From positions 1 through 64,000 of the IMG/VR virus record IMGVR_UViG_3300022213_000237: 64,000 nucleotides of DNA; one strand, 5' to 3'. This stretch comes from a virus. Shown piece after piece: positions 1 to 8,625 of this stretch. Position 1 is the first letter of the stretch. Every line of letters starts with the position of its first letter. Both the position numbers and the translations under genes were made by a program. Below the pieces are notes generated by a model. That model saw nothing but the letters and a program-made list of their open reading frames with translations, was not told where the DNA came from and did no database searches.

Positions 1-45
1 TACTGGATGAGCCGGTTAAAAAACTACCGTTGTAAAGCGGCCTAA
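1..45 (+). CDS. 3' end of an upstream gene (partial)
   Basis: Frame 1 is open from the window edge and closes at a TAA that overlaps the CCTAATCTT element in front of the next gene. Only 14 codons (ending RCKAA) are visible, so no function can be assigned. The stop-within-motif arrangement is the same as at 2510, which is the main reason to believe this is a real gene end. Confidence 0.4.
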   Translation, partial: YWMSRLKNYRCKAA

Positions 46-49
46 TCTT
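43..49 (+). promoter_or_regulatory. candidate late promoter element TAATCTT
   Basis: CCTAATCTT lies 6 bases before the ATG at 56, with no Shine-Dalgarno sequence between them. It is one of twelve such elements in front of plus-strand structural units. Its position matches a -10 box driving a leaderless message (inference). Confidence 0.45.
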
Positions 50-55
50 GGTAGC

Positions 56-2512
56 ATGGAATCGCTACCTCCTGAAGATATTCAGCTGCATAAATCCTTA
101 AAAGGATACACCTTCGGTGAGCCACAACACGAGCCTGAGCTGGGCAGATACACAGTAAAGGCGTATTACGGAAATAATCGAGTAGGAGAGCTGTCATATG
201 CCGACAAGCCACACACTCTTGATTCCAAGCACCCACACGTAGGCTACCATTTAATTAAGGGCGCCGACGTACATCCATCGCATCGCGGCAATGGAGTGTA
301 TGGGCGATTGCTGCAAATCGCCGCCCTTCACGCCAAAAAGACTTTAAAATCTAAAGGTCTAGTTTCTCCCGGAAAATGGCGCTCGGAAGCCGCTGATGGT
401 GCCTGGGAGCGCTTGGCCAGTAAAGGTAAGGCTCGAGGAGTTGCTGGCTATGGTGACCCCGAGACCAAAGACTTTTTTATGTCCGAGGGACCTAGAGTCC
501 TTGGTTCAGGCGAGCTTAGACGCCTAGGTTATTACAACTCTCCTCATGGAGTCTTTCTGTCTGTGCCTATTAATCAGATTCATGGCTTAGATCCAGAACC
601 AAAGGATTGGGTAGACGATAAAGGCGCGGTGCAATCGTTTCAGGCCGGTAATGCTATTAAAACACCTATCGAGCTTCACGTACACCCTTCAGGTGGGTTC
701 ACCCTTTATGACGGCAACCATCGCTTAAAGCAGGCCCGTACTAATGGGCAGACCCATATCTCCGCCTTAGTGCATGACAAATCAAACAATTACGTCGCTT
801 TAAGCCAACAATATCAGCCGGCCCATCTTTTAAAGTCAGAAATGGCGAAGCATGATGGAACCGCCTTGGAACAGATGGGATATCAATTTAAGGTTTCCCA
901 CCTGAAAGATCGGACTGGAAATATTCACAATACTACTGTCAGCGTTACTCATCCCGATGCTTATAAGCTTCACGGCGATGATAAGGTAGGAGCAGTCGAT
1001 TTTGGTCATCATGGTGACAGTTTAGTAGCGGATCAAGTTTGGGTTCACGATGACCATCGAAACCAGGGCATTGCCAGACACATGTATCGTCTTGCGGCCC
1101 AAGCCACCGGTAAAGATATTAAGCCTTCGGAAACTCAAACACAAGCCGGATCTAATTTTTGGCTTCATAAAGGAGAAGAAACCTCTCCAGATAACATTCA
1201 ACACGAATGGGATATTGAGTTCAAACGCTGGCTGAAATCACGCCGTGAAGGTCGTAGCTATGTCCAATTTCATATGGACGTACATAAGGCTGAACAAGGT
1301 CTTAATAGCCTGCTGGGACGCGGCAATCTAAAAGATGCTCCATCGCCTAGTCACCACGATGTGGCTATGGCCATGAATGGATATGACCCCGAAAGCTCAC
1401 CCGAATTCGTGGCCGCCAGATTCCTGGCGGGTGGAAGTTTTGCGTCCGAAGAAGCAGTTCGCACCGCCATTATTCTCTATGACGATGATTTCGAGCTTGC
1501 GGCCCTCCGTACCTACGGCCTGCCCAGAAACGAGCACTATAGGGAATTGCTGCGTAATGCTATGGGACTCATGGGGCATTTGTCAAATGACGTCAAGAAA
1601 TCAGAAATCGACCCGGTAGCTATTCCGAGAGATATTCGAGCCGCTCTTCCTGAGGGGGAGAAACTTGCTGAAGTTGTGCGCAAAGCCCAGGTAGCTGGTA
1701 AAATACATGCGATCCAACTAGACCCCTCCGCTAAACACTCAAAAGGCACAGCCCTTGTTACCGACGTCGATACAGACGAAAAGTGGTTACTCAAGCCCGG
1801 AAGCGGGAAGTTAAGTCCTTCAGCTGGTGTTGCGGATGAGACTGCAGACCAATCGAATCGTGAAGTAGCTTTTACTAAAATTGCTGACGCCGTTGGGATG
1901 GGTCAATACTATCCAGAAGCGGAATTACTTATGATTGACGGCCAGCCCGTGGCATGTCTCAAATTGTTAGATACCGACTATAAAGGCATGGAGAAATTGC
2001 GTCAGGCTGACTCTGACTTCAAGGCCGCAGAATTTTTCAAGCCGTATCTTGAGAATGGAATCCTGTATCGTTGGGCACTTATTGACGGTGTATTAGGAAA
2101 CAGCGACCGACACGCCAACAATTTGATGGTCAATGAAGACGGCAACGACGTGAAGCTCATCGACCACGGCAGCGCCTTCGCGGGAATTCATTTTGACCCT
2201 GCTCACGACACCAAAAGCTTTATTCCGTTTTACTTGCGGGCCTGGAGTGAGGGTCAGCGTTGGAGCAAGATGTATCCTCAACAAAAAGAGGATGCGGTCC
2301 CACGGCTCAACGAGCAACAAGCTAAGGAGTTCGGTGAATGGGTTGATACCATCGACGAGAACCAACTCAAAGAAATCATGGTCAAGTATGGGTTGAATCC
2401 TAAGCCGGTTCTCGACCGTTTACAACGTATTAAAAGTGCTGATGTTTCTCGGCGCGCGGACGTGCTCATAGGCATGTGGGTTGGCGTCTACGATTGGTCC
2501 GCCTTGACCTAA
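56..2512 (+). CDS. virion-associated polyprotein: GNAT + ParB-like + GNAT + HipA/PI3K-like kinase
   Basis: 818 residues with several enzyme-like modules in order. Residues about 60-100 hold a GNAT acetyltransferase CoA loop (HRGNGVYGRLL, 76-86). Residues about 170-240 resemble a ParB/sulfiredoxin-like domain (LYDGNHRLKQA, 218-227). Residues about 320-350 hold a second GNAT loop (HRNQGIARHMY). Residues about 545-800 look like a PI3K/HipA-type kinase, with catalytic GNSDRHANNLM near 680 followed by VKLIDHGSAF as the metal-binding segment. K-S-E tripeptides at about 260 and 516 fall between modules. It heads the structural gene block, so it may be packaged and ejected with the DNA to modify host proteins. 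The motifs are seen; the virion location and targets are inferred. Start ATG follows the TAATCTT element directly. Confidence 0.75.
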   Translation: MESLPPEDIQLHKSLKGYTFGEPQHEPELGRYTVKAYYGNNRVGELSYADKPHTLDSKHPHVGYHLIKGADVHPSHRGNGVYGRLLQIAALHAKKTLKSKGLVSPGKWRSEAADGAWERLASKGKARGVAGYGDPETKDFFMSEGPRVLGSGELRRLGYYNSPHGVFLSVPINQIHGLDPEPKDWVDDKGAVQSFQAGNAIKTPIELHVHPSGGFTLYDGNHRLKQARTNGQTHISALVHDKSNNYVALSQQYQPAHLLKSEMAKHDGTALEQMGYQFKVSHLKDRTGNIHNTTVSVTHPDAYKLHGDDKVGAVDFGHHGDSLVADQVWVHDDHRNQGIARHMYRLAAQATGKDIKPSETQTQAGSNFWLHKGEETSPDNIQHEWDIEFKRWLKSRREGRSYVQFHMDVHKAEQGLNSLLGRGNLKDAPSPSHHDVAMAMNGYDPESSPEFVAARFLAGGSFASEEAVRTAIILYDDDFELAALRTYGLPRNEHYRELLRNAMGLMGHLSNDVKKSEIDPVAIPRDIRAALPEGEKLAEVVRKAQVAGKIHAIQLDPSAKHSKGTALVTDVDTDEKWLLKPGSGKLSPSAGVADETADQSNREVAFTKIADAVGMGQYYPEAELLMIDGQPVACLKLLDTDYKGMEKLRQADSDFKAAEFFKPYLENGILYRWALIDGVLGNSDRHANNLMVNEDGNDVKLIDHGSAFAGIHFDPAHDTKSFIPFYLRAWSEGQRWSKMYPQQKEDAVPRLNEQQAKEFGEWVDTIDENQLKEIMVKYGLNPKPVLDRLQRIKSADVSRRADVLIGMWVGVYDWSALT

Positions 2513-2516
2513 TCTT
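2510..2516 (+). promoter_or_regulatory. candidate late promoter element TAATCTT
   Basis: CCTAATCTT overlaps the stop codon of the preceding gene and lies 8 bases before the ATG at 2525. No ribosome site lies between. Same spacing logic as at 43. Confidence 0.45.
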
Positions 2517-2524
2517 AGGTGCAT

Positions 2525-2830
2525 ATGAATATTACGCCCGAACAAATCAAAGGGAAGCCTAAAAAAGTTGGAGACCTCGAAGACCGTCCGGTGGTTCAGG
2601 TGGAAACCAAAGGCGGCCTCTATCTACTTATGACCAAGAATGCGGCTGGGAAGCCAGTGACTCTTGGAGCGGGTAGCCATCCGGTGGTAGCCGCCCATAT
2701 CGCAGAACGTGACTTCCCGAAGCTGAACCTCACCGAACTTTCGAAGTCCGAACCTCTCGAACCTCAGGTTCTGCGTAATGAATTGGCTACGTGGGTGCCG
2801 TTCACGCGTCGCATGCAGTCGTTGGAGTAA
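2525..2830 (+). CDS. hypothetical virion-region protein
   Basis: 101 residues with no family recognised. The middle looks like a compact beta domain (VVQVETKGGLYLLM), and a K-S-E tripeptide lies near the C terminus, as in its neighbours. A GTG six bases upstream (2519) is in frame, but the ATG at 2525 is preferred because it sits at the usual distance from the TAATCTT element. It lies between the polyprotein gene and a neck-like protein, so a head or neck role is likely but unproven. Confidence 0.65.
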   Translation: MNITPEQIKGKPKKVGDLEDRPVVQVETKGGLYLLMTKNAAGKPVTLGAGSHPVVAAHIAERDFPKLNLTELSKSEPLEPQVLRNELATWVPFTRRMQSLE

Positions 2831-2832
2831 AC

Positions 2833-3651
2833 GTGTCTAAGGGGCCATCAAATCCAATAAACATGACATTCAATCCGGATGTCGTGCACTTCGACCCCGA
2901 AGCCTTTGACCGGCTACTTTCCGGCAATGGTGTGGTGTTGGTGCATTGGAAGGCGATTAAGTGTCCTATCGGCATAATTGATCGTTTTGATGCCCGTAAT
3001 CACTCCGACCATGACTGCTCCAACGGATTTATTTACCGTGTGGCTGGTGAAGTCACGGCATTCTTTTCATCCAATAGTAGTAACACAAAATTAGATGAAA
3101 TGGGGTTTGTCACCGGGTCCACGAGTATGGTTTCGTTGCCCCGTACATACGATAACTCCGAAGAAGAGATAGCGGTCCAGCATTTCGACAGATTTTATTT
3201 AAAAGAGTTTAAGGGGTTTTCTGTCAATTCACAGCTTATCGAAGCAAGTATCACCGGCCTCGACCGCCTCACTTACCAGGCGACTAAAATCGAACACATT
3301 GTGGACCGAAACAATATCTGGTACTCGGCCAACGACTACGTTATTGAAAACGGTGGGGTACGGTGGACGGGCTCGCGTCGTCCACAATACGATCCGGCAA
3401 CAAATACTGGGACCGTGTATTCGATTCGATATCGTTATGTTCCGTTCTGGTACGTAGACAATATCGTCCACGAAGTGAGAGTCGCTAGAGTCTATAATCA
3501 CGCTAAAGAACAAGAAGAGGTTGTACGTCTTCCTTATGCTATTCTCTTACAGCGAGAATACATTTTCGAAAACGAAGAGCGTAAAATGGATGGCACTTCG
3601 GATCCTCGCGACGTACGCGCCCCCAGAACAGGTTCATTTGGTCCACGTTAA
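2833..3651 (+). CDS. putative head-neck structural protein
   Basis: 272 residues from a GTG start two bases after the preceding stop. An ATG at 2863 is an alternative, and upstream in-frame starts would overlap the previous gene. It is soluble and rich in aromatics and charged residues, with long beta-type stretches (RYRYVPFWYVDNIVHEVRVARV) and a basic tail (RAPRTGSFGPR). It shares an overlapping TAATG with the next gene. Position in the head/neck block suggests a connector or neck role; no family motif was recognised. Confidence 0.7.
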   Translation: MSKGPSNPINMTFNPDVVHFDPEAFDRLLSGNGVVLVHWKAIKCPIGIIDRFDARNHSDHDCSNGFIYRVAGEVTAFFSSNSSNTKLDEMGFVTGSTSMVSLPRTYDNSEEEIAVQHFDRFYLKEFKGFSVNSQLIEASITGLDRLTYQATKIEHIVDRNNIWYSANDYVIENGGVRWTGSRRPQYDPATNTGTVYSIRYRYVPFWYVDNIVHEVRVARVYNHAKEQEEVVRLPYAILLQREYIFENEERKMDGTSDPRDVRAPRTGSFGPR

Positions 3652-4436
3652 TGTCCTCTCCAGCTTCCATATCTTTTCTGAAGTATGTACTCGGTGACGA
3701 CGGCCACAAGGCTTTCGAGAACGCCAACCACCGATTACCTACTCTTGGCGCCGCGCTAGCACCTAGGACAGTAATTAGCTGGTTGAATACGGCTGTGATG
3801 TCCACTTATGAGGGCGAAATTCCCGGCCTGACCAATAGTTATATCACACTCAACAAGAGTGAGGACGGAACCTTTAGTGGGGCCATTACCGTTGATGATT
3901 CAGTACATTCTTTTACTTCGGCTGACCTGCTTCATGTAGCTGCCGCAGTGACTCTGTCTTTGGGTTTGGGTGATTTACAAATAGACCCGCAAGTTAAATC
4001 CACGGACATAAGCAAACTGGGCAAATCCATCGATATGCTCGTGAAGGCTCGCATCGTGGCCCGAACCGTATTTGAGACCCTTAAGAAGCCGATGGAAAAA
4101 GTCGAGACTCCAGGCTCTGCCGCAGCACCGAAAGAACCTAAGGGCTTTCAAGCTCCTCAGCCACCAACTTCGGTTACGCCCAATACGAATCAAACTGTAA
4201 AGCCACCGATGGTGAAGAAAGAATTGATTATCAAGAAGAGTGAGGCTCATCACGAGTGCCCCGAATGCGGGCTTCGTCAATTCAGAAACGATCGTTTTGT
4301 TGGGTGCCTGTGTTTGCGTTTTTTATCTAAAAATACTACCTCCATAGTGACTCCAGACGGCGACTACAGACTTAAATTGGGTCGTGAATGGGATCAAGAG
4401 TCGGTGGTAATACTAATGGATTCTCTGAGGAAATAA
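3651..4436 (+). CDS. hypothetical virion-region protein with C-terminal zinc ribbon
   Basis: 261 residues. The N-terminal half is helical and carries one K-S-E (near 66). Residues about 150-185 form a proline-rich linker. A second K-S-E (near 201) comes immediately before a zinc-ribbon-like unit with CPECG and, further on, CLC. The placement of K-S-E at the linker/zinc-ribbon border fits a processing site (inference). The start overlaps the previous stop (TAATG). Confidence 0.7.
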   Translation: MSSPASISFLKYVLGDDGHKAFENANHRLPTLGAALAPRTVISWLNTAVMSTYEGEIPGLTNSYITLNKSEDGTFSGAITVDDSVHSFTSADLLHVAAAVTLSLGLGDLQIDPQVKSTDISKLGKSIDMLVKARIVARTVFETLKKPMEKVETPGSAAAPKEPKGFQAPQPPTSVTPNTNQTVKPPMVKKELIIKKSEAHHECPECGLRQFRNDRFVGCLCLRFLSKNTTSIVTPDGDYRLKLGREWDQESVVILMDSLRK

Positions 4437-4439
4437 ATC

Positions 4440-4826
4440 ATGGCTACGATGCACAAATGGCTAGGCCGCAACATACTCAAAGAAAGTGACGCCACCGGCT
4501 TGGAGAGAGATAGCTCCGCCCACGAGTTTGGTGCCGCACGCCTAGAACGAAAGGCCGCAGAAGAAGCTGCTTATAAAAATTATGAGCGCAAACATCACCG
4601 TGCCGCAGCTCAGCATCATCTTCAGTATATGCGGGCGGCTCGGAACTCCGGTTCTCATGATGTCGCCGAACAACACACCGCCTTGTTTGATTTACATATG
4701 AAGGCTTTGGGTGAACGCCCTGGTTCGACCGCAGTTAGTACGGAAAGTAGTGGCCCAGGAAAAGTCGACAAATTCCATTCACACCCCGCTGACCAACTTT
4801 TAGTCTCGCGTCAGAAGGGGGAGTAA
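4440..4826 (+). CDS. hypothetical protein
   Basis: 128 residues, Ala/His/Arg-rich and strongly helical (repeated AAEEAAYKNYERKHHRAAA-like stretches), with a disordered Ser/Gly-rich C terminus. GAGGAAATAAATC in front of the ATG gives a ribosome site. It is tightly packed between two structural-region genes. A small scaffolding or internal head protein would fit, but this is a guess from position. Confidence 0.65.
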   Translation: MATMHKWLGRNILKESDATGLERDSSAHEFGAARLERKAAEEAAYKNYERKHHRAAAQHHLQYMRAARNSGSHDVAEQHTALFDLHMKALGERPGSTAVSTESSGPGKVDKFHSHPADQLLVSRQKGE

Positions 4827-5087
4827 GTGGAAGAGAAAGACGACAGCAATCAACGTTTTTCCGTAACCATAGAAGACTGTAAACGTTGGACCGAACGTTT
4901 ACAGCGAATGGCGAAGACGTTGGAAAAACGTCAAGACGAGAAAGATAGCGAAGAGTACGCGGATGGTATCAAGCTCTTCTACACAGCCAGCGTGTTGATG
5001 CAACGTCTACAGTATGAAATTCAGCAAGATGCTATGTTCTCGTCGGTGCCGCAACCATTCGGCCCTGTCACCGTTGGCGAGTCGTAA
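4827..5087 (+). CDS. small coiled-coil protein
   Basis: 86 residues from a GTG that follows the previous TAA directly. Heptad-like helices (CKRWTERLQRMAKTLEKR and a second helix after residue 50) predict a two-helix coiled coil. No family recognised. Translation is probably coupled to the preceding gene. Confidence 0.65.
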   Translation: MEEKDDSNQRFSVTIEDCKRWTERLQRMAKTLEKRQDEKDSEEYADGIKLFYTASVLMQRLQYEIQQDAMFSSVPQPFGPVTVGES

Positions 5088-5104
5088 TTAAGGTCTTCCG
5101 ACCG

Positions 5105-5111
5105 CAATCTT
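5105..5111 (+). promoter_or_regulatory. candidate late promoter element CAATCTT
   Basis: CCGCAATCTT lies in the 59-base gap before the gene at 5147. Here a leader of about 35 bases with an AAGAGG ribosome site follows, unlike the leaderless cases. Confidence 0.4.
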
Positions 5112-5146
5112 GATGGAGATTTTATCTCTTTAAGAGGCTACCGCCA

Positions 5147-6988
5147 ATGAAAGTCTTTGTTTCCTGGAGTGTCGACCAAATCGAGGGCCTCATTGCCACG
5201 TCGTTGATGAGCGATAACGTTGAAGAACTTCGTCAATTATCGCAAGACCTTAAGCACGCCGCCGATAATCTAAAAGCTTGGTCCATGGCTGTTGGCGGAG
5301 CCCCCATTCTTGACCTTGGTACTTCGGGTGCTGTGGAGGTCCCAGCAGATAGAATGACAGAGTTGCCTGCAATTGCTGAGAAATTTGCTGCCGGCGCAGA
5401 TGCCACACTGTCTGTGGGTGTGGGCATGACGCTGTCCGAAAGTTATACGGCCATGCGTTTTAGTCACCTCAAGGGCGGTGACCAGATTTCTTTGTATCAA
5501 CAGGAAATGGAGCATTTTGTCTCTGGTGCAGATCAGCAATCTGAAGACCCACTCATGGAGTTGGGTAAGTCAGGAAAAGAAGGACAAGAACAACCAGTCG
5601 GTTTTGCTGACGGCCCCGAGGACGAAGCGCCAGGCGACGGTGGACCACAACACGGCGGCGCCAATCCGGCTGAAGGTAATTCCCCTGTCGGTTCTGTACC
5701 AGATGATTCCGCAGATCCAGGCAGCGTCTCCTTTGACCCCGGTTCGCAAGATGCTGCCAATGGCGGCGAAGAACAACCCGGCGAGCAATCCGGCGACCCG
5801 CGCGGCGCCGTGGTGCAGGCGTTACAACAAATCAAAGCCCAGGCCCCAGTTCTCGAGCAAATGCGACAAACTAATCCCGACGCTTTTGAGGCGGTAAAGG
5901 CTGTTGTGGATGCTATGATTGCCATGGCTCAGGGCATGGCGATGGAAGACAATTCTGACGAAGGCGAAGATACAGCTAAGTCGGAATCCATCGGTAAACT
6001 TCCACAAGACCTCGAAGACGATATGTCTCTTCTTGGTGACGAGAAAGCGTGGATGAAGGCGGTTACCACACCGGGAGCCAAGGTAAAGCATGAGCATCTT
6101 GGTTTCGTCGGAACTTTAGTTCGGCCCGCAAAGAATCCAATTAACGGAACCGGTGCAGACCACATGGGGCTAGTCGAGCACGATCTCGGTGGCCAGAAAG
6201 TCCAGCGCTGGTACCCTGCCACGCATTTGAGTCCGCATAGCGATTTAGAGGTTGCGAAGTCTGAAACCTATTATTCGGACGGCGGGCCTCCCGTAACTTT
6301 AGGTAAAACAGATTTACCGGGTGGAGCAGCAGCACCAAAAGCGGCGGCAATGCCAAGCGCTCCACAACCCAGCAAGGCTGCCGCACTTCCTAAAATGGGA
6401 GCCACGGGTGCGCCCCAACTTCACGACAGTGTCGAAGGTTTTATGGGCGGACTGAAGGCCATTCCAAAAGAAAATACGGCTGCACGCGGCAAGTTTTTGA
6501 CCGCACACGCCAACCACGCTCCGTTCCAGACAGCTTTAAGTGCACACCCTCAAGGCGCCCAGGTTCGTGGTATGATGGACAAATTTCTTAACTCCAAAGC
6601 CAATGCGGGCGTGAAGCCAGGAGCGACAGTAACTACGGCTAAAAGTGAATTTGCTAAGGATTTGATGCCAGGGGGAAAGGGAGATAATCTACCTGATTCT
6701 GATTTTGACCCTAAAGACCTTAAAACAGGTCAAGATAAAGAAGAATCTGAACACGGCTTAGACCCTAAAAGAGCTAAAGAAGTCGCTAAAGACCATCTTG
6801 TTGAAAAACCCGACACTTATAAGCAAGAGTGGGCTGTCGGTACACAAAAAGAAGGCAAGATTAAAGTCGAAACCCATGACCCAGTTACTGGCGCCAGCAC
6901 CGGAAAAAAATGGAGATCTGTTCGTGCCGGACAAATAATGGCTGAGGACGGCTCTGCTGTTTCTAGCCGAAATCCTGGGGTTAAATAA
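5147..6988 (+). CDS. acidic multidomain virion protein with possible inactive GGDEF-like N-terminal fold
   Basis: 613 residues. Residues 1-130 show a pattern like a nucleotide-cyclase/GGDEF fold: an N-terminal strand, then ILDLGTSGAVEVPADRM where the GGDEF hairpin would be, then LSVGVGMTLSESYTAMRFSHLKGGDQISLY like the GGDEF C-terminal end. The catalytic acids are not preserved, so it would be non-enzymatic. Residues 145-230 are disordered (Pro/Gly/Asp/Glu). A small beta domain lies about 300-365. The C-terminal region is rich in Lys, Pro and Gly. Three A-K-S-E sites (near 281, 367 and 502) sit at domain edges. A scaffolding, prohead-core or internal virion protein is plausible. The fold call is inference and needs structure prediction. 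Confidence 0.65.
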   Translation: MKVFVSWSVDQIEGLIATSLMSDNVEELRQLSQDLKHAADNLKAWSMAVGGAPILDLGTSGAVEVPADRMTELPAIAEKFAAGADATLSVGVGMTLSESYTAMRFSHLKGGDQISLYQQEMEHFVSGADQQSEDPLMELGKSGKEGQEQPVGFADGPEDEAPGDGGPQHGGANPAEGNSPVGSVPDDSADPGSVSFDPGSQDAANGGEEQPGEQSGDPRGAVVQALQQIKAQAPVLEQMRQTNPDAFEAVKAVVDAMIAMAQGMAMEDNSDEGEDTAKSESIGKLPQDLEDDMSLLGDEKAWMKAVTTPGAKVKHEHLGFVGTLVRPAKNPINGTGADHMGLVEHDLGGQKVQRWYPATHLSPHSDLEVAKSETYYSDGGPPVTLGKTDLPGGAAAPKAAAMPSAPQPSKAAALPKMGATGAPQLHDSVEGFMGGLKAIPKENTAARGKFLTAHANHAPFQTALSAHPQGAQVRGMMDKFLNSKANAGVKPGATVTTAKSEFAKDLMPGGKGDNLPDSDFDPKDLKTGQDKEESEHGLDPKRAKEVAKDHLVEKPDTYKQEWAVGTQKEGKIKVETHDPVTGASTGKKWRSVRAGQIMAEDGSAVSSRNPGVK

Positions 6989-7866
6989 TGGCTGATGAAT
7001 TCAGCTTAGTGCTGGATCTCAAACCAATTATCCAGCTGTCGAAGGACATGACGCAAGAGCTTCAGAAGAAGCTTGAAGTCGCGGCTCGTAACCTATCTCT
7101 ACAAGCACACGCGCACGTGAAAGAACGAGCGGCAGCGACTCTTCATACACGTCTCGAGATGTTTAACGACAACCTCGAATACGAGCAAATTGATAAAAGC
7201 ACGTACGCTGTGGTAGTGAAACAGAAGGGACGCTGGATCGAAGATGGTATGGAGCCGCATGCCATGCTAGATGACCTGCTTTCAAGCCCTAAGGCAAAAC
7301 GCTCGAAAGACGGTGGTAAATATTTAGTTGTTCCCTTCAAACACAATAAGGGTCCCACCAAGACTACGCCCGCGCAGAAAAACCTTCTAGGTGCTCTTAA
7401 GAAAGAATTAAAAGCTCAGAAAATCCCTTACGGGCAGATTGAGCGCAACCCCGATGGTTCTCCAAAGACGGGGCTACTTCATAAATTTGACTTAAATGCA
7501 CCAAATCGCAATCGACCAGGCGCAGGCCAACAAGGAGCTGTAGGTCATGCTACGGCCACGCATTCGCCGCATGGCGTCGGTGAGCACGGACCCGAGGGCC
7601 GACCTTATCTTTGGGGTGTTCGCATTTACCAGCACCTCAAGAAGAATCCCGACGGCAGCGTAAAGACGGACAAAAAGGGTAATGCTCAAGCCAGCAGAGA
7701 GATTTTTACTTTCCGTGTAGCCTCATCTAAGCAACAGGGTAATAAGTGGTTTCATCCCGGCTTGGCCCCAGCTCATCTTCTCGACGAAGCCTATGAGTGG
7801 GCAAAACGAACCTGGGATGAACAAATAGCTCCAGAACTGCTTCTAGGCTTTGGCGAAAACAAGTAG
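6988..7866 (+). CDS. putative HK97-gp10-like tail-completion/neck protein
   Basis: 292 residues starting at a TAATG overlap. The N-terminal helix, a WIEDGMEPHAM segment and the C-terminal KWFHPGLAPAHLLDEAYEWA resemble gp10-like tail-completion proteins, which often have a W-HPG motif followed by a terminal helix. An insertion of about 100 residues rich in Lys, Asn and Pro lies in the middle. It closes the first structural run. The family call rests on motif resemblance only. Confidence 0.55.
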   Translation: MADEFSLVLDLKPIIQLSKDMTQELQKKLEVAARNLSLQAHAHVKERAAATLHTRLEMFNDNLEYEQIDKSTYAVVVKQKGRWIEDGMEPHAMLDDLLSSPKAKRSKDGGKYLVVPFKHNKGPTKTTPAQKNLLGALKKELKAQKIPYGQIERNPDGSPKTGLLHKFDLNAPNRNRPGAGQQGAVGHATATHSPHGVGEHGPEGRPYLWGVRIYQHLKKNPDGSVKTDKKGNAQASREIFTFRVASSKQQGNKWFHPGLAPAHLLDEAYEWAKRTWDEQIAPELLLGFGENK

Positions 7867-7871
7867 AGAGC

Positions 7872-7910
7872 TTGACATCCTTGGATCTTATACGGTATAA
7901 GCTAAATGCT
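7872..7910 (+). promoter_or_regulatory. sigma70-type promoter for 7911
   Basis: TTGACA at 7872 and TATAAG at 7896 are separated by 18 bases. ATG follows 9 bases after the -10 box. The -10 sits inside the palindrome CTTATACGGTATAAG (7887-7901), a possible operator. A GGATC lies in the spacer, as in several early promoters. Confidence 0.75.
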
Positions 7911-8228
7911 ATGTACGCGGCCACGATCTCAAGCTACACACTTAACATGCGGTACTGGTGGATTGCCATGTTTGCGGTCACGCTCCAAGCCTTTGATGCC
8001 TGGGCTACTTTGACCGAAATTGCGTGCGGAGCCGCCACCGAAGCCAACCCCATCATGGCCCACAGCTTGCCCACATTTTTTGCCATGAAAATACTGGCCA
8101 CGGGATGGATCGCTCTATTGGCTGTGAATAGCTGGCATAAATGGGCACGTGCAGGGCTCTGGATTGTAATGTTGGTTTACAGTCTAGTCGCTATATACCA
8201 CATCTGGGGACTTACCCACTGTTTATAG
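7911..8228 (+). CDS. small integral membrane protein, DUF5658-like
   Basis: 105 residues with three to four hydrophobic helices. The segment LQAFDAWATLTEIACGAATEANPIM followed by FFAMKILATGW matches the pattern I know from DUF5658 membrane proteins (Asp-rich first helix, EANP, then a lysine-bearing second helix). The start at 7911 is chosen because the promoter occupies the upstream in-frame TTG. A separate promoter makes it an independently expressed accessory gene inside the late block. Function unknown. Confidence 0.7.
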   Translation: MYAATISSYTLNMRYWWIAMFAVTLQAFDAWATLTEIACGAATEANPIMAHSLPTFFAMKILATGWIALLAVNSWHKWARAGLWIVMLVYSLVAIYHIWGLTHCL

Positions 8229-8564
8229 CGGTACGATTCGTAGTTCGCCGTCTCCGACTTGCGCAAGCTGCATCCCGCCAGTATTCAGAAGCATGTTAAC
8301 GAGTGTGAGTGCAACATTAAGACAGTCGTTGGCCGAGGCCCTGTCTTGTGGATGTTGGGCGTCAAAAACTTCACACCGTTCCTGTAGTACGTTTACTAAG
8401 GCGAGAGCAGATTCCCTAGTCCATTCCGCTCTGTAGCCGGTGGGCTCGAGGCCCATGGCTAGTTGTTCTCGTAATCGGTCAATGTCCGATGCCGCCTTCT
8501 CCAAGCGATTCTTTTGTTCGTCGGCTGCGGCTGCAAAAGCATTACATAGTTCTTCTGGTGTCAT
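8223..8564 (-). CDS. hypothetical protein, antisense in the structural block
   Basis: 113 residues. Long amphipathic helices (KNRLEKAASDIDRLREQLA) suggest a coiled coil in the first half; the second half is helical. A ribosome site AGAGG lies 9 bases before the ATG on the minus strand. The 3' end overlaps the convergent membrane gene by 6 bases. Probably an early-type gene inserted between late genes. No family recognised. Confidence 0.6.
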   Translation of the reverse strand: MTPEELCNAFAAAADEQKNRLEKAASDIDRLREQLAMGLEPTGYRAEWTRESALALVNVLQERCEVFDAQHPQDRASANDCLNVALTLVNMLLNTGGMQLAQVGDGELRIVPL

Positions 8565-8610
8565 TTATCAAGCCTCTAAGAAACTTAGTAGCTGCTCGAT
8601 CTTACAGCCT

Positions 8611-8617
8611 TAATCTT
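8611..8617 (+). promoter_or_regulatory. candidate late promoter element TAATCTT
   Basis: CCTTAATCTT lies 8 bases before the ATG at 8626. A TTTGGGAG stretch in that gap could act as a ribosome site if transcription starts further upstream. Confidence 0.45.
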
Positions 8618-8625
8618 TTGGGAGT

